A stretch of DNA of 31,438 bases from Treponema sp. UBA1233 (GTDB taxonomy: Bacteria > Spirochaetota > Spirochaetia > Treponematales > Treponemataceae). Shown piece after piece: positions 1 through 6,411 of the stretch. The notes under the pieces are model-generated. The model searched no databases and was not told the origin of the DNA. It worked only from the letters and a program-made list of their open reading frames with translations. The stretch spans positions 16,704 through 48,141 of the forward strand of contig DBWR01000026.1 in assembly GCA_002309305.1 (NCBI GenBank), in the 5' to 3' direction. Position numbers and translations under genes: made by a program. The first letter of the stretch is position 1, and the number at the start of each line of letters is the position of its first letter.

Positions 1-306
1 ATGTACGCCATACGTGACACCATGCGCAAACCTTCCGATGCAATAAGCACAGTTATAGGAAAGGAAACAATCAGGGTAACAAGCTCTGTTGAAACAGCCC
101 GAGTAAAGGCGGCCCTGGGAAAAGCGGAATTAAAGGATAACCTTACGGAATACAGAAAGGAACAGTATAAGAAATATGCCGAATTAAAAGTTTCGTTAAA
201 ATGGAACAAGAAACGCCTTCTGGAAGCATTCCCCAAACTACAGTCAACAAAATACATTCAGGGAATCCAGGAACTAAGGCAATACCTGAAGGGCATAAAC
301 AGCTGA
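1..306 (+). CDS. C-terminal part of a protein of unknown function (cut by window start)
   Basis: An open frame of 101 codons runs from the first base to a TGA at 304-306. The ATG at base 1 is probably accidental, because the frame is open to the window edge and no ribosome site can be seen. The sequence is lysine- and glutamate-rich, with no membrane segment, no signal peptide and no motif I recognise. Predicted helical stretches around residues 28-100 would suit the tail of a cytoplasmic enzyme. Downstream genes suggest a polysaccharide or surface-glycan locus, so the missing part could be a glycosyltransferase or related protein, but this is only context. No clear terminator follows. Confidence 0.5.
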   Translation: MYAIRDTMRKPSDAISTVIGKETIRVTSSVETARVKAALGKAELKDNLTEYRKEQYKKYAELKVSLKWNKKRLLEAFPKLQSTKYIQGIQELRQYLKGINS

Positions 307-316
307 CGATTTTGCT

Positions 317-403
317 TTATTTTTCCAGCTCAAACTTCTTTTTGTAATAGATGTATTCTTCGATTACATCCTCAAAGCACCTGTATTTGAACTTTGCCAT
401 CAT
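317..403 (-). CDS. Possible 28-residue ORF or gene remnant
   Basis: Minus-strand frame starting with two consecutive ATG codons (401-403 and 398-400) and ending at TAA 317-319. The translation is charged and aromatic (MMAKFKYRCFEDVIEEYIYY, then KKKFELEK) and reads like real protein rather than noise. No good Shine-Dalgarno sequence is visible; there is only a weak AGG about 10 nt upstream. It could be a small protein or the last trace of a decayed gene. Low confidence. Confidence 0.2.
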   Translation of the reverse strand: MMAKFKYRCFEDVIEEYIYYKKKFELEK

Positions 404-475
404 CTTTGCCTATTCTTGTCCATATAATTCATACCCACATTAATAAGTCGGCTTGCAAATAAAAATGATTTTACC

Positions 476-504
476 TTGACAAATAAAAGTTTATTAGTTA
501 GATT
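476..504 (+). promoter_or_regulatory. Sigma70-type promoter for the HAD gene, giving a near-leaderless mRNA
   Basis: A perfect -35 TTGACA (476-481) is followed by a 17-nt spacer and a -10 TAGATT (499-504, four of six matches). Transcription would start near 511, about 3 nt before the ATG at 514. There is no Shine-Dalgarno sequence upstream of that ATG, and an in-frame TAG at 499-501 excludes an upstream start, so leaderless initiation is the simplest reading. Confidence 0.65.
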
Positions 505-513
505 ATTTATACA

Positions 514-1179
514 ATGAAAGATGATTTCAACATTACCCAAGAAATAATTTTTGTAGATTGCTTTAACACACTTATTTTTCGTAAATCCACAGATTCAGAA
601 ATCATCAAAGCTTGGGATATGGAATTATCCCAGAAATTTAACATTCCTGCAAAAAAGATTTACAGATCCTACAAAAATATAAACTTTAGATTATGTTTTT
701 CAAAATTCTTTCGTGAAGGAGCGTTGATAGAATCTTTTGAAACCGTTATAAAAAAAATGATAATGAAGTTTCAGGAAAAATATCCTTCATTGAACTCTGA
801 CGAATTTAAAAACTTTGCATTGGAAATCTATATAAAAAAAGAATCGATGGTACATTTTGTAAAAGAGGATTTTATAGTTTTTTTGAGAAAGCAAAAGGAA
901 GAAGGAAAAAAGATCTTCATCGTTTCTGACTTTTATTGTACTTCCAGTGTTATTTCTACATGGCTGGAATCCCTCGGAATAGATGATTTATTTACACAAG
1001 TTTTCAGTTCTTGTGATTATAACAAAGAAAAAGCCACAGGGAAACTATATAGATTTCTTTTAGGTGAACTAAAGGTGGATCCCAACAACATAATAATGTT
1101 AGGCGATAATCTGTGGTCAGATGTTTTTATGGCAAGATATAATAAATTAAAAGCAAAATGCATCAAAGGGAAATTTTGA
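514..1179 (+). CDS. HAD-superfamily protein, N-terminal half of a split COG5610-type protein
   Basis: A 221-residue cytoplasmic protein with HAD signatures in order: motif I VDCFNT (D15), motif II IVSDFY (S138), the motif III lysine near K177, and motif IV MLGDNLWSD (G197, D198, D203). In motif I the general-acid Asp at +2 is Phe17. That matches the D-x-F-D-T form I associate with COG5610 proteins of polysaccharide clusters, although here even the following Asp is Asn18. The region between motif I and II (residues 30-120) is a helical cap. It overlaps the next gene as TGATG, so the two are translationally coupled. The substrate is unknown; a phosphorylated sugar or glycan intermediate is a guess from context. 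The gene is visibly AT-rich compared with the genes after 2390, which may mean transfer. The start is fixed because D15 lies before the next Met. Confidence 0.75.
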   Translation: MKDDFNITQEIIFVDCFNTLIFRKSTDSEIIKAWDMELSQKFNIPAKKIYRSYKNINFRLCFSKFFREGALIESFETVIKKMIMKFQEKYPSLNSDEFKNFALEIYIKKESMVHFVKEDFIVFLRKQKEEGKKIFIVSDFYCTSSVISTWLESLGIDDLFTQVFSSCDYNKEKATGKLYRFLLGELKVDPNNIIMLGDNLWSDVFMARYNKLKAKCIKGKF

Positions 1180-2390
1180 TGAATAAAAAAACTATCATCA
1201 ACAAAGAATGGGATAATATCTTTTATAAATATGGAGAAAAATACGTATTCTCTAACCATGCTTTTCCGCTATATCTTTTTACTGAACGCTTATATAAAGA
1301 ATTAAAGACAAATGGAGTTAAAGATGTTCTTTTCATGTCAAGGGAAGGTCAGTTTTTGAAAAAACTCTTTGACTGTTATTGTAAAATTCAAAACGAATTC
1401 GGACTAGATCCAATGAATATTAAAACACATTATTTTTTTGGATCAAGGAATTCGACAATGGCGGCAAGTTTAGCTCCTTTGGAAAATGAATCCTTTGAAT
1501 TACTGTTTAGATTCTTTACTTTCCTCAATTCTGAGTCCTTCATGCACAGCATTGGCTTTTCCAAAGACCAGATTTCCGAAGTCGGAAAAAGCCTCAAGTC
1601 AAATATAAAGCTCTATCATTTCAACTACCATAAATCCAAATGTTTTAAAGAACTGAAGCAAAATGAAGCATTCAAAAGGATTTATGATGAAAACCGTAAA
1701 AACCAGAAAGAGGCATTTTTAAGATACATAAATTCTTTCGGCCTTGATTATAAACAGGACGGGCTTGTTTTTGTTGACATCGGCTATCATGGAACAATGC
1801 AAGATTTGATAAATAAATTCTTTGATTCCAAAGTTAACATGAAAGGCTATTTTGTGAAAAACCGTTCGCCCAAAGAAGAATGTGAGTATAAAATTGGGCT
1901 CCTAAGTGACAAGACGAACACGAGATTTCCCGGAGAACAAATAAACTCTTACGATGCATATAACTATGAACAGCTTTTACGTGCGGATCACGGACGATGT
2001 CTGGATTATAAGATAGTTGGAGAATATGCTGAACCTATTATCGATATAGAATTAGATGACATAGAGGTATTTGAAAAATATGTCAAAGAGATGCAATCAC
2101 AGATCTTTGATAAATTTGAACTTATTACAAAAAAAGCCATACAGGAAAAAACTGATATAACAAATCTTTGCATCATATATTATTACGAGACGATAAAAAA
2201 CAAATCCATGTACGATTATAATTGGATTATAGACATGCAAGATACAAGCCACGATGATTTTGGCATAGTGGGATATTTCGGTCGTTTTTTCCCAAAAGGT
2301 TTAAGAAAAGCCGTATTCAAAGCCAAGGATCATATATTTTTACTGAAAAACAAAAAATATATTAAAAAATTGAAAACAACAAACAGTTAA
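1179..2390 (+). CDS. COG5610-like C-terminal domain protein, partner of the HAD protein
   Basis: A 403-residue protein. I use the ATG at 1179 because AAAGGG (1165-1170) sits 8 nt upstream and the ATG overlaps the previous stop (TGATG). An earlier in-frame ATG at 1158 lacks a site. Features seen are FMSREGQFLKKLFD near residue 50, SRNST soon after, and VFVDIGYHGTMQD in the middle. These match the region that normally follows the HAD domain in single-chain COG5610 proteins, as I recall the family. There is no signal peptide or clear membrane helix; the C-terminus is basic. Function is unknown, but co-translation with the HAD half strongly suggests a two-subunit complex in surface-glycan metabolism. 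Its stop overlaps the stop of the convergent gene by sharing TTAA (2387-2390), with no terminator between. Confidence 0.65.
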   Translation: MNKKTIINKEWDNIFYKYGEKYVFSNHAFPLYLFTERLYKELKTNGVKDVLFMSREGQFLKKLFDCYCKIQNEFGLDPMNIKTHYFFGSRNSTMAASLAPLENESFELLFRFFTFLNSESFMHSIGFSKDQISEVGKSLKSNIKLYHFNYHKSKCFKELKQNEAFKRIYDENRKNQKEAFLRYINSFGLDYKQDGLVFVDIGYHGTMQDLINKFFDSKVNMKGYFVKNRSPKEECEYKIGLLSDKTNTRFPGEQINSYDAYNYEQLLRADHGRCLDYKIVGEYAEPIIDIELDDIEVFEKYVKEMQSQIFDKFELITKKAIQEKTDITNLCIIYYYETIKNKSMYDYNWIIDMQDTSHDDFGIVGYFGRFFPKGLRKAVFKAKDHIFLLKNKKYIKKLKTTNS

Positions 2391-2965
2391 TCCTTTGCAG
2401 CCGAATGTTTTTGTAAGCCAGAAAGAATGCTTTGCAAACGAGGAACATTATATCGCAGAACCATAAGGGGAAGAATGCTTAGAACTGCATTCACGCAAGC
2501 GGCTGGCAGCACAATGGTCAGCATGTATTTTTGTGGAAAGCAAAAAAGCAAAAGATAACCGCAAACAACACCCGCTAAATGTCCCAAAACACCATAATTG
2601 CATTCCAGAATGAAGCGCTCAATGTATTCTATGGAATTAGGTTTGGCAACTTCTTTTTTACTGAAAGCTGTAAACATTCCAAGTTCAACCACATGATCCT
2701 TCCAAGATTTTATGCCAATTTTTTCATAGAACCTACACTCTTTTTTTGATGCAATGTGAAATTTTACTTTATAATCAAACCATTTTTTCGGAAGCGCATA
2801 ACGCACAAGTCCAGCTGCAACACCATCTATTGCAATCAGGATTGGCGGCAATAAAAGTGTCACAATGAGAATACCCTTTACAGAAAGCTGTGACTGGCAA
2901 AGTAGGAGATTTAAAAAAAGAATTATTGCATCAGAAGTACAAATTGCGATTATGTAGGCAAGCAT
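2387..2965 (-). CDS. CrtO-like integral membrane acyltransferase
   Basis: About 192 residues with four membrane helices (roughly 2-22, 28-50, 125-145 and 150-175). The central FYEKIGIKSWKD, the FILECNYGVLGH stretch and the C-terminal LRYNVPRLQSIL match my memory of the staphylococcal glycosyl-diaponeurosporenoate acyltransferase CrtO (conserved W/K motif, E-x8-H and RYNRPRL). CrtO adds a fatty acid to a glycosylated carotenoid, so here I infer acylation of a glycolipid or polyisoprenoid sugar at the membrane. A GTG at 2971 also opens the frame, but the ribosome site GAGG (2971-2974) overlaps it and sits 5 nt before the ATG at 2965, which I prefer. It is the third gene of the GT8-PlsC-CrtO operon, 12 nt after the PlsC stop. 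No carotenoid genes are visible, so a non-carotenoid substrate is likely. Confidence 0.7.
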   Translation of the reverse strand: MLAYIIAICTSDAIILFLNLLLCQSQLSVKGILIVTLLLPPILIAIDGVAAGLVRYALPKKWFDYKVKFHIASKKECRFYEKIGIKSWKDHVVELGMFTAFSKKEVAKPNSIEYIERFILECNYGVLGHLAGVVCGYLLLFCFPQKYMLTIVLPAACVNAVLSILPLMVLRYNVPRLQSILSGLQKHSAAKD

Positions 2966-2977
2966 GCACACCTCATT

Positions 2978-3817
2978 TTATTGTTTAGTAGTGTATGTCA
3001 GTGGAATTCCATATACTGACTCATATATGTTCTTCCAGATTTCAGAGTTTGCCTTCTGCATATTCTCACGGTTCTGGTGTACGGACAGTTCCGGATTGGG
3101 GAAAATCGCAGGAGAAATGTGAACCGTATATTCCTGAATCGGGAAACCGTCATCGCCTATCAAGTCTGAATCATTCATCGTAATGAAAACAGGCAGCAGG
3201 GGTGCATTGCTCTTTGCGGCAAAAGTAAACGCACCGCTTACAGTAGGACGAGGTTTCCGGTAATTCCACCACATTCCCTGTTCAGGATAGACAAGAATTT
3301 TTTCTCCACGTTTAAGCAGGACGTCCATCGCTTCCATGAACATTTTCATGCATGTATAGCTTGATGCCAGCGGAAGTGTCTTGCAGTGACGGAAAAACAA
3401 ACCATACAGCCCCGGAAAAGAGGTGAAGTTTCCTTCGCGTATGACCTTGTACAGATTTGTGCCGATGTATGGATGAAAAACATAATGCAGGGCAAAATTG
3501 TCAAAGGCATTAAAGTGATTGCAGGTGATTATCATTCCCTTATCCTTTATTGCCTCAAAATTTTCGATTCCCTTTATTTCCTTTACGATGAGCTTCTTTT
3601 CCCTCATCAGCTTTTCGATAAAACGATATGCCTTGATGTTTACGTACCATGTAAGGATTTTGTTCTTGAGCTTTTTGTTCAGGTAGTCGCATTTGTCCGG
3701 AGTAAGGGGAATTGTTGGCGGATCATCTTCCACATCCTTATTGAACCAGCCTTTTTCCTCATATTCCTTTATGCGTTCAAGTACTTTCAGCCTGTCGGGA
3801 GCTTTTTCAGTCGTCAT
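2978..3817 (-). CDS. PlsC/LPLAT-type 1-acyl-glycerophosphate or glycolipid acyltransferase
   Basis: A 279-residue protein with the acyltransferase block motifs: motif I NHFNAFD (H101, D106, the HX4D catalytic pair), motif II around FFRHCKTLPL (R143), motif III VYPEQGMWW (E179, G181) and motif IV APLLPVFI (P206). The N-terminal 95 residues are charged and not part of the core. No clear transmembrane helix is seen, so peripheral membrane attachment is expected. The family moves an acyl chain from acyl-CoA or acyl-ACP to a lysophospholipid or other lipid hydroxyl. The ATG overlaps the end of the upstream glycosyltransferase by 11 nt, so the two are coupled. Position between a glycosyltransferase and a CrtO-like acyltransferase suggests a glycolipid acceptor rather than bulk phospholipid synthesis. 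Confidence 0.82.
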   Translation of the reverse strand: MTTEKAPDRLKVLERIKEYEEKGWFNKDVEDDPPTIPLTPDKCDYLNKKLKNKILTWYVNIKAYRFIEKLMREKKLIVKEIKGIENFEAIKDKGMIITCNHFNAFDNFALHYVFHPYIGTNLYKVIREGNFTSFPGLYGLFFRHCKTLPLASSYTCMKMFMEAMDVLLKRGEKILVYPEQGMWWNYRKPRPTVSGAFTFAAKSNAPLLPVFITMNDSDLIGDDGFPIQEYTVHISPAIFPNPELSVHQNRENMQKANSEIWKNIYESVYGIPLTYTTKQ

Positions 3818-4871
3818 AATTCCGGGCTTTCCTTGCCGTATAGCGGCCTCTCAAATGGAGGAATCCCATCACGTTGTACATGATGCCGGAGATAATGCTG
3901 TGCTCCTTAATCATGGTATTGCGGTAATTCTTGGGGTCAACTGCATCCGCTTCCGCCAGTTTGCACAGGTTTTCGTAACCCTGCTGGTCGCGGTCCTTTT
4001 GCTCCTGCGTATAATTGTCGCGCATTGCGATAAGCATGTCATAATATCCGGTTTTTTTGGCATAATTCCAGAAATACTCTTCATACTCAACATTCTTATA
4101 GTGCCACGGCTTCCAGTTGATTTTATAGTGAATCAGCTTGAGGTTCGCATCGTCAAATTTTGGATTTTTAAAGGCTGTCTTGTTCCATCCCAAATCCAGC
4201 TGCCTTACCCTGTCCTTGCAGAGAACGTTCAGATAGTCTTCGTCCTGCGTAACCCTGAACTTAAAGCGCTGAATCAAGTCCACAAAGCGTTCGGCAATCT
4301 TGTCCTCACGGAAAAGCCTTGAATTCATCAAAAGGATTCCAGCATTAAAGAAATCCTCGCGCGGAACATCCAGAGCCTTTTCAACATAGGTTCCGAATAC
4401 GTCAAATTCGGTCATAACCTCTTCGTTTGCGGCCGCTACATAGTTATTGCCCAATTCGGTATTGTAAAGCTTGGAAATGTCGTCCAGAATGATGATGTCG
4501 CAGTCCAGATACAGTACTTTTTCATACTCGGGGAACAAATTCGGGATAAAAAAGCGGTAATATGTCTCTTTTGAGTAATAATCACGCAGATGGAACAAAT
4601 CCTGGAATTCGTCCAGCTTGTCCTTGAGGGAAATAAAGTCAATGGAAGCGGTTTTCCCGTTCCTTTTTTCTTCGAGAGTATTCCTCAAGCCCTCCTGAAG
4701 GGATTCGTCAAGATTTGTCGTCAAAACATAGATTTTATAATCATAATCAGAAGACGCATTTTCCAGCATGGAGGTCATGGATACTGCCAGAAATGGTACA
4801 TAATTGTTGTCTGTCGCAAAAAAAACAGGAATAACAGGTTTTACCATACCATTTTTTGATCTTTCGCTCAT
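3807..4871 (-). CDS. Family GT8 glycosyltransferase (retaining, UDP-sugar dependent)
   Basis: A 354-residue protein with the GT8 layout. It has an N-terminal nucleotide-binding start (FFATDNNYVPFLAVSMTSM, residues 17-35), the DXD metal site YLDCD (D123, D125), FFNAGILLMN near 175-183, QDEDYLN at 209-215, and the C-terminal HYKINWKPW (H248, P255, W256). These fit LPS-type galactosyl/glucosyltransferases. Residues beyond about 290 form a basic tail that may bind membrane. The start has GAGG (4879-4882) 7 nt upstream. It is first in an operon with PlsC-type and CrtO-like acyltransferases, so the likely product is a sugar-bearing surface lipid that is then acylated. Donor and acceptor cannot be read from sequence. 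Confidence 0.88.
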   Translation of the reverse strand: MSERSKNGMVKPVIPVFFATDNNYVPFLAVSMTSMLENASSDYDYKIYVLTTNLDESLQEGLRNTLEEKRNGKTASIDFISLKDKLDEFQDLFHLRDYYSKETYYRFFIPNLFPEYEKVLYLDCDIIILDDISKLYNTELGNNYVAAANEEVMTEFDVFGTYVEKALDVPREDFFNAGILLMNSRLFREDKIAERFVDLIQRFKFRVTQDEDYLNVLCKDRVRQLDLGWNKTAFKNPKFDDANLKLIHYKINWKPWHYKNVEYEEYFWNYAKKTGYYDMLIAMRDNYTQEQKDRDQQGYENLCKLAEADAVDPKNYRNTMIKEHSIISGIMYNVMGFLHLRGRYTARKARNYDD

Positions 4872-4889
4872 TTTTTAACCTCATTTACA

Positions 4890-4917
4890 GTTATATTCAT
4901 ACTTGATTAGACAACAA
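4890..4917 (-). promoter_or_regulatory. Candidate promoter for the GT8 operon
   Basis: On the minus strand TTGTTG (4912-4917) is followed by a 16-nt spacer and TATAAC (4890-4895). Transcription would start near 4883, leaving a leader of about 12 nt that includes the GAGG ribosome site. Moderate match only. Confidence 0.4.
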
Positions 4918-4962
4918 ACCGCAATAAAAGTTTCAGAATTTTTTAAGTCTCGCATAATAGAG

Positions 4963-4989
4963 TTGAAAAAATTACGGTTTTGATATAAT
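4963..4989 (+). promoter_or_regulatory. Extended -10 promoter for the membrane/zinc protein
   Basis: TGATATAAT (4981-4989) is a perfect extended -10. TTGAAA at 4963-4968 gives a short 15-nt spacer, so the TGn element is probably what matters. Transcription would start near 4996, leaving a leader of about 115 nt. Confidence 0.55.
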
Positions 4990-5034
4990 ATTATTCATAT
5001 TATCGGGCTGTCTAAACAGAAACATCACCATATT

Positions 5035-5071
5035 TAGTGCAAAAAACCGGTAAAAACCCGGAATTACACTA
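5035..5071 (+). promoter_or_regulatory. Hairpin in the 5' leader of the 5112 gene
   Basis: TAGTG (5035-5039) pairs with CACTA (5067-5071), enclosing CCGG (5047-5050) paired with CCGG (5058-5061). The structure lies inside the long leader, about 27 nt before the ribosome site. It may be a regulatory or stabilising fold; I recognise no known riboswitch class. Confidence 0.25.
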
Positions 5072-5111
5072 GGTAGAAAGCTTTTTAGACCCCCTACAAG
5101 GAGTTTTATTT

Positions 5112-5867
5112 ATGGCAGAAAAGAAAGAACACAAGATTGTTTCCGCTTCAACAGGCGAAACAGTAACAAACAAGCCGCGCCCAACACCCGGTGCCGCAGC
5201 CACAAAAACCGGAAACGGAACAGGACTGCGCATTGGTGCTGTAATTCTTTGGATTCTTGCACTTGCATGCGAAGCGTTGGCTATCGCCTTCATTTTTGAA
5301 AAAATCGCGATTCTCCCCAAGATTCAGCCGCTCTACAAAGCCATCGGAGCCCTGGTTCTGGACATGATTCTCGTAATCATCGGTTCACAGTTGTGGAAAA
5401 AAGCCAACCACATCGACCCTGCATCACAGAAGAATGCCGTTAAGTTCTGGCTGTGGAACAACATGGGCGTACTCGTAGCCGCAGTTGCATTCATCCCGTT
5501 CATCATTCTCCTTCTTACAAACAAGGAAGCAGACAAAAAGACCAAGGTAGTGGGAACTGTAGTTGCCGCCATCTTCCTCGCAATCTCAGGCCTAGCCAGC
5601 TACGACTGGAACCCAATTTCCGCAGAAGCTGTAGCCGCCGCAAACGCAGGTCAGGTTGTTTACTGGACAGAACATGGTAAGAAATTCCACATCTATGATG
5701 ATTGCCAGGCTCTGGACCGCTCAGAAACCCTCATAACAGGTTCAGCTCAGGAAGCAATGGACAACGGAAGGGGAACAATCTGTAAGTTCTGTGAAAAGCG
5801 CTTGGCCGCCGAACAGCCAGCCCTCCTCGAAGCCGCCGAAGAAGCAGCCGCCGCTGTCAACGAATAA
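5112..5867 (+). CDS. Four-helix membrane protein with C-terminal HX4C...CX2C zinc-type domain
   Basis: A 251-residue protein. The first 36 residues are soluble and Thr/Pro-rich; helices lie near 39-66, 74-94, 115-136 and 145-163. The C-terminal soluble domain (about 183-230) carries VYWTEHGKKFHIYDDC and ICKFC, giving H193, C198, C224 and C227 as a likely metal site. This pattern resembles a small Ada-like metal-binding module often found in exported or nuclease-linked proteins, recalled only loosely. The tail is Ala/Glu-rich. The start has a strong AAGGAG (5098-5103) with 8-nt spacing. It is monocistronic, with its own extended -10 promoter and a strong terminator. Codon use is GC-richer than neighbouring genes, which fits high expression or a different origin. 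The cellular role is not known. Confidence 0.75.
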   Translation: MAEKKEHKIVSASTGETVTNKPRPTPGAAATKTGNGTGLRIGAVILWILALACEALAIAFIFEKIAILPKIQPLYKAIGALVLDMILVIIGSQLWKKANHIDPASQKNAVKFWLWNNMGVLVAAVAFIPFIILLLTNKEADKKTKVVGTVVAAIFLAISGLASYDWNPISAEAVAAANAGQVVYWTEHGKKFHIYDDCQALDRSETLITGSAQEAMDNGRGTICKFCEKRLAAEQPALLEAAEEAAAAVNE

Positions 5868-5887
5868 AAAAACCATTTAAGAGATAG

Positions 5888-5920
5888 AAAGCCCTGCGAT
5901 TGATGCGGGGCTTTTTTTTT
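5888..5920 (+). terminator. Rho-independent terminator
   Basis: AAAGCCCTGC pairs with GCGGGGCTTT around a GATTGAT loop, and a run of nine T follows. It lies about 20 nt after the stop of the 5112 gene. Confidence 0.9.
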
Positions 5921-5944
5921 CAACATTTTTTAAATCTATGCACA

Positions 5945-6212
5945 TTTTTTGTGAAAGAGAAGTGCCTTTGTTAGAAAAAAACATTACCGTATTATTTCGA
6001 GAAAACAGTGCAATGCAGGTGGGGTTCGGGACAAGAATACATTTGCAAGGGTCTGTTACTATTGTATGATTTTATAACCGAGAGTTATTTTGTTAGGGAG
6101 GGTGTCCCGGCTCATGTAGGCTTGGTCCGGTTCCCGCCGGAAATGGAAGTGCTTTCTCATTAACAAAGTATACTTTTTTTGTAAATCAACTTCACTTCTC
6201 TTTCACAAAAAA
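5945..6212. repeat. Fold-back element with 20-bp perfect inverted ends and nested helices
   Basis: The ends 5945-5964 (TTTTTTGTGAAAGAGAAGTG) and 6193-6212 are perfect reverse complements. Further pairs nest inside: 5966-5973 with 6161-6168 (8 bp), 5999-6004 with 6153-6158 (6 bp) and 6027-6033 with 6103-6109 (7 bp, CGGGACA/TGTCCCG). Local hairpins lie at 6073-6087 (ATAAC/GTTAT) and 6126-6141 (TCCGG/CCGGA), and AAAGTATACTTT (6165-6176) is palindromic. No ORF of note lies inside. It could be a MITE-like element or a structured RNA. No target-site duplication is evident. The A-run at the right end also serves as the T-tract of a minus-strand terminator. Confidence 0.6.
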
Positions 6213-6242
6213 AACGGCAGGTAACCTGACAGGCCGCCTGCC
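6205..6242 (-). terminator. Terminator for the chvE-gguAB operon
   Basis: On the minus strand GGCAGG (6237-6242) pairs with CCTGCC (6216-6221), and an inner CCTG/CAGG can also pair. GTTTTTTTT (6207-6215) follows. This is the first convincing terminator after the gguB stop, so the transcript would carry a 3' region of about 170 nt. Confidence 0.75.
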
Positions 6243-6260
6243 TAAATAAGAAAACACTCT

Positions 6261-6403
6261 TGAGCCAGTTTCATAGTTTTTTAATTCGTTTGTCTTAGGA
6301 GGTACGAACGAAATTCAAGTTCTATTTATGTTTTTGAAACTGCCCCTCTATCACTGGAGGATCAAAGAAGCCGTGGTTGAATGTTGAATCAACACACAGC
6401 CTC
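6261..6403 (-). ncRNA. Structured 3' UTR, candidate small RNA with an ACCTCCT loop
   Basis: On the minus strand, downstream of gguB, four folds are visible in order. The first is GAGGCTGTG (6395-6403) with CACGGCTTC (6367-6375). The second is CCTC/GAGG near 6344-6360. The third is CAGTTTCA (6335-6342) with TGAAACTG (6266-6273), which encloses the fourth: a hairpin with arms 6304-6315 and 6283-6293. The loop of that last hairpin contains ACCTCCT (6297-6303), complementary to a full Shine-Dalgarno sequence. The terminator at 6205-6242 would form the RNA's 3' end. This layout suits a 3'-UTR-derived regulatory RNA, but no processing site or promoter is identified. A plus-strand RNA is not excluded. 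Confidence 0.4.
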
Positions 6404-6411
6404 TTATTTTA

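Noticed and set aside
1158..1178. Upstream ATG for the second COG5610-like gene
   Set aside because: The ATG at 1179 has AAAGGG at proper spacing and a TGATG overlap; the 1158 ATG lies before that site.
3386..4322. Two long plus-strand frames (165 and 209 codons) opposite the GT8 and PlsC genes
   Set aside because: The minus strand carries clear enzyme motifs in order, while the plus frames have no motifs, no ribosome sites and Cys/Phe/Val-rich text typical of antisense frames.
6018..6034. GGGGTTCGGGAC resembling a tRNA T-arm
   Set aside because: No acceptor stem, anticodon arm or 5-bp T-stem fits around it; it is better explained as one arm of the CGGGACA/TGTCCCG helix.
5945..6212. Insertion sequence with transposase
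   Set aside because: The interval is 268 bp, has no meaningful ORF and no clear target duplication; at most a non-autonomous repeat.
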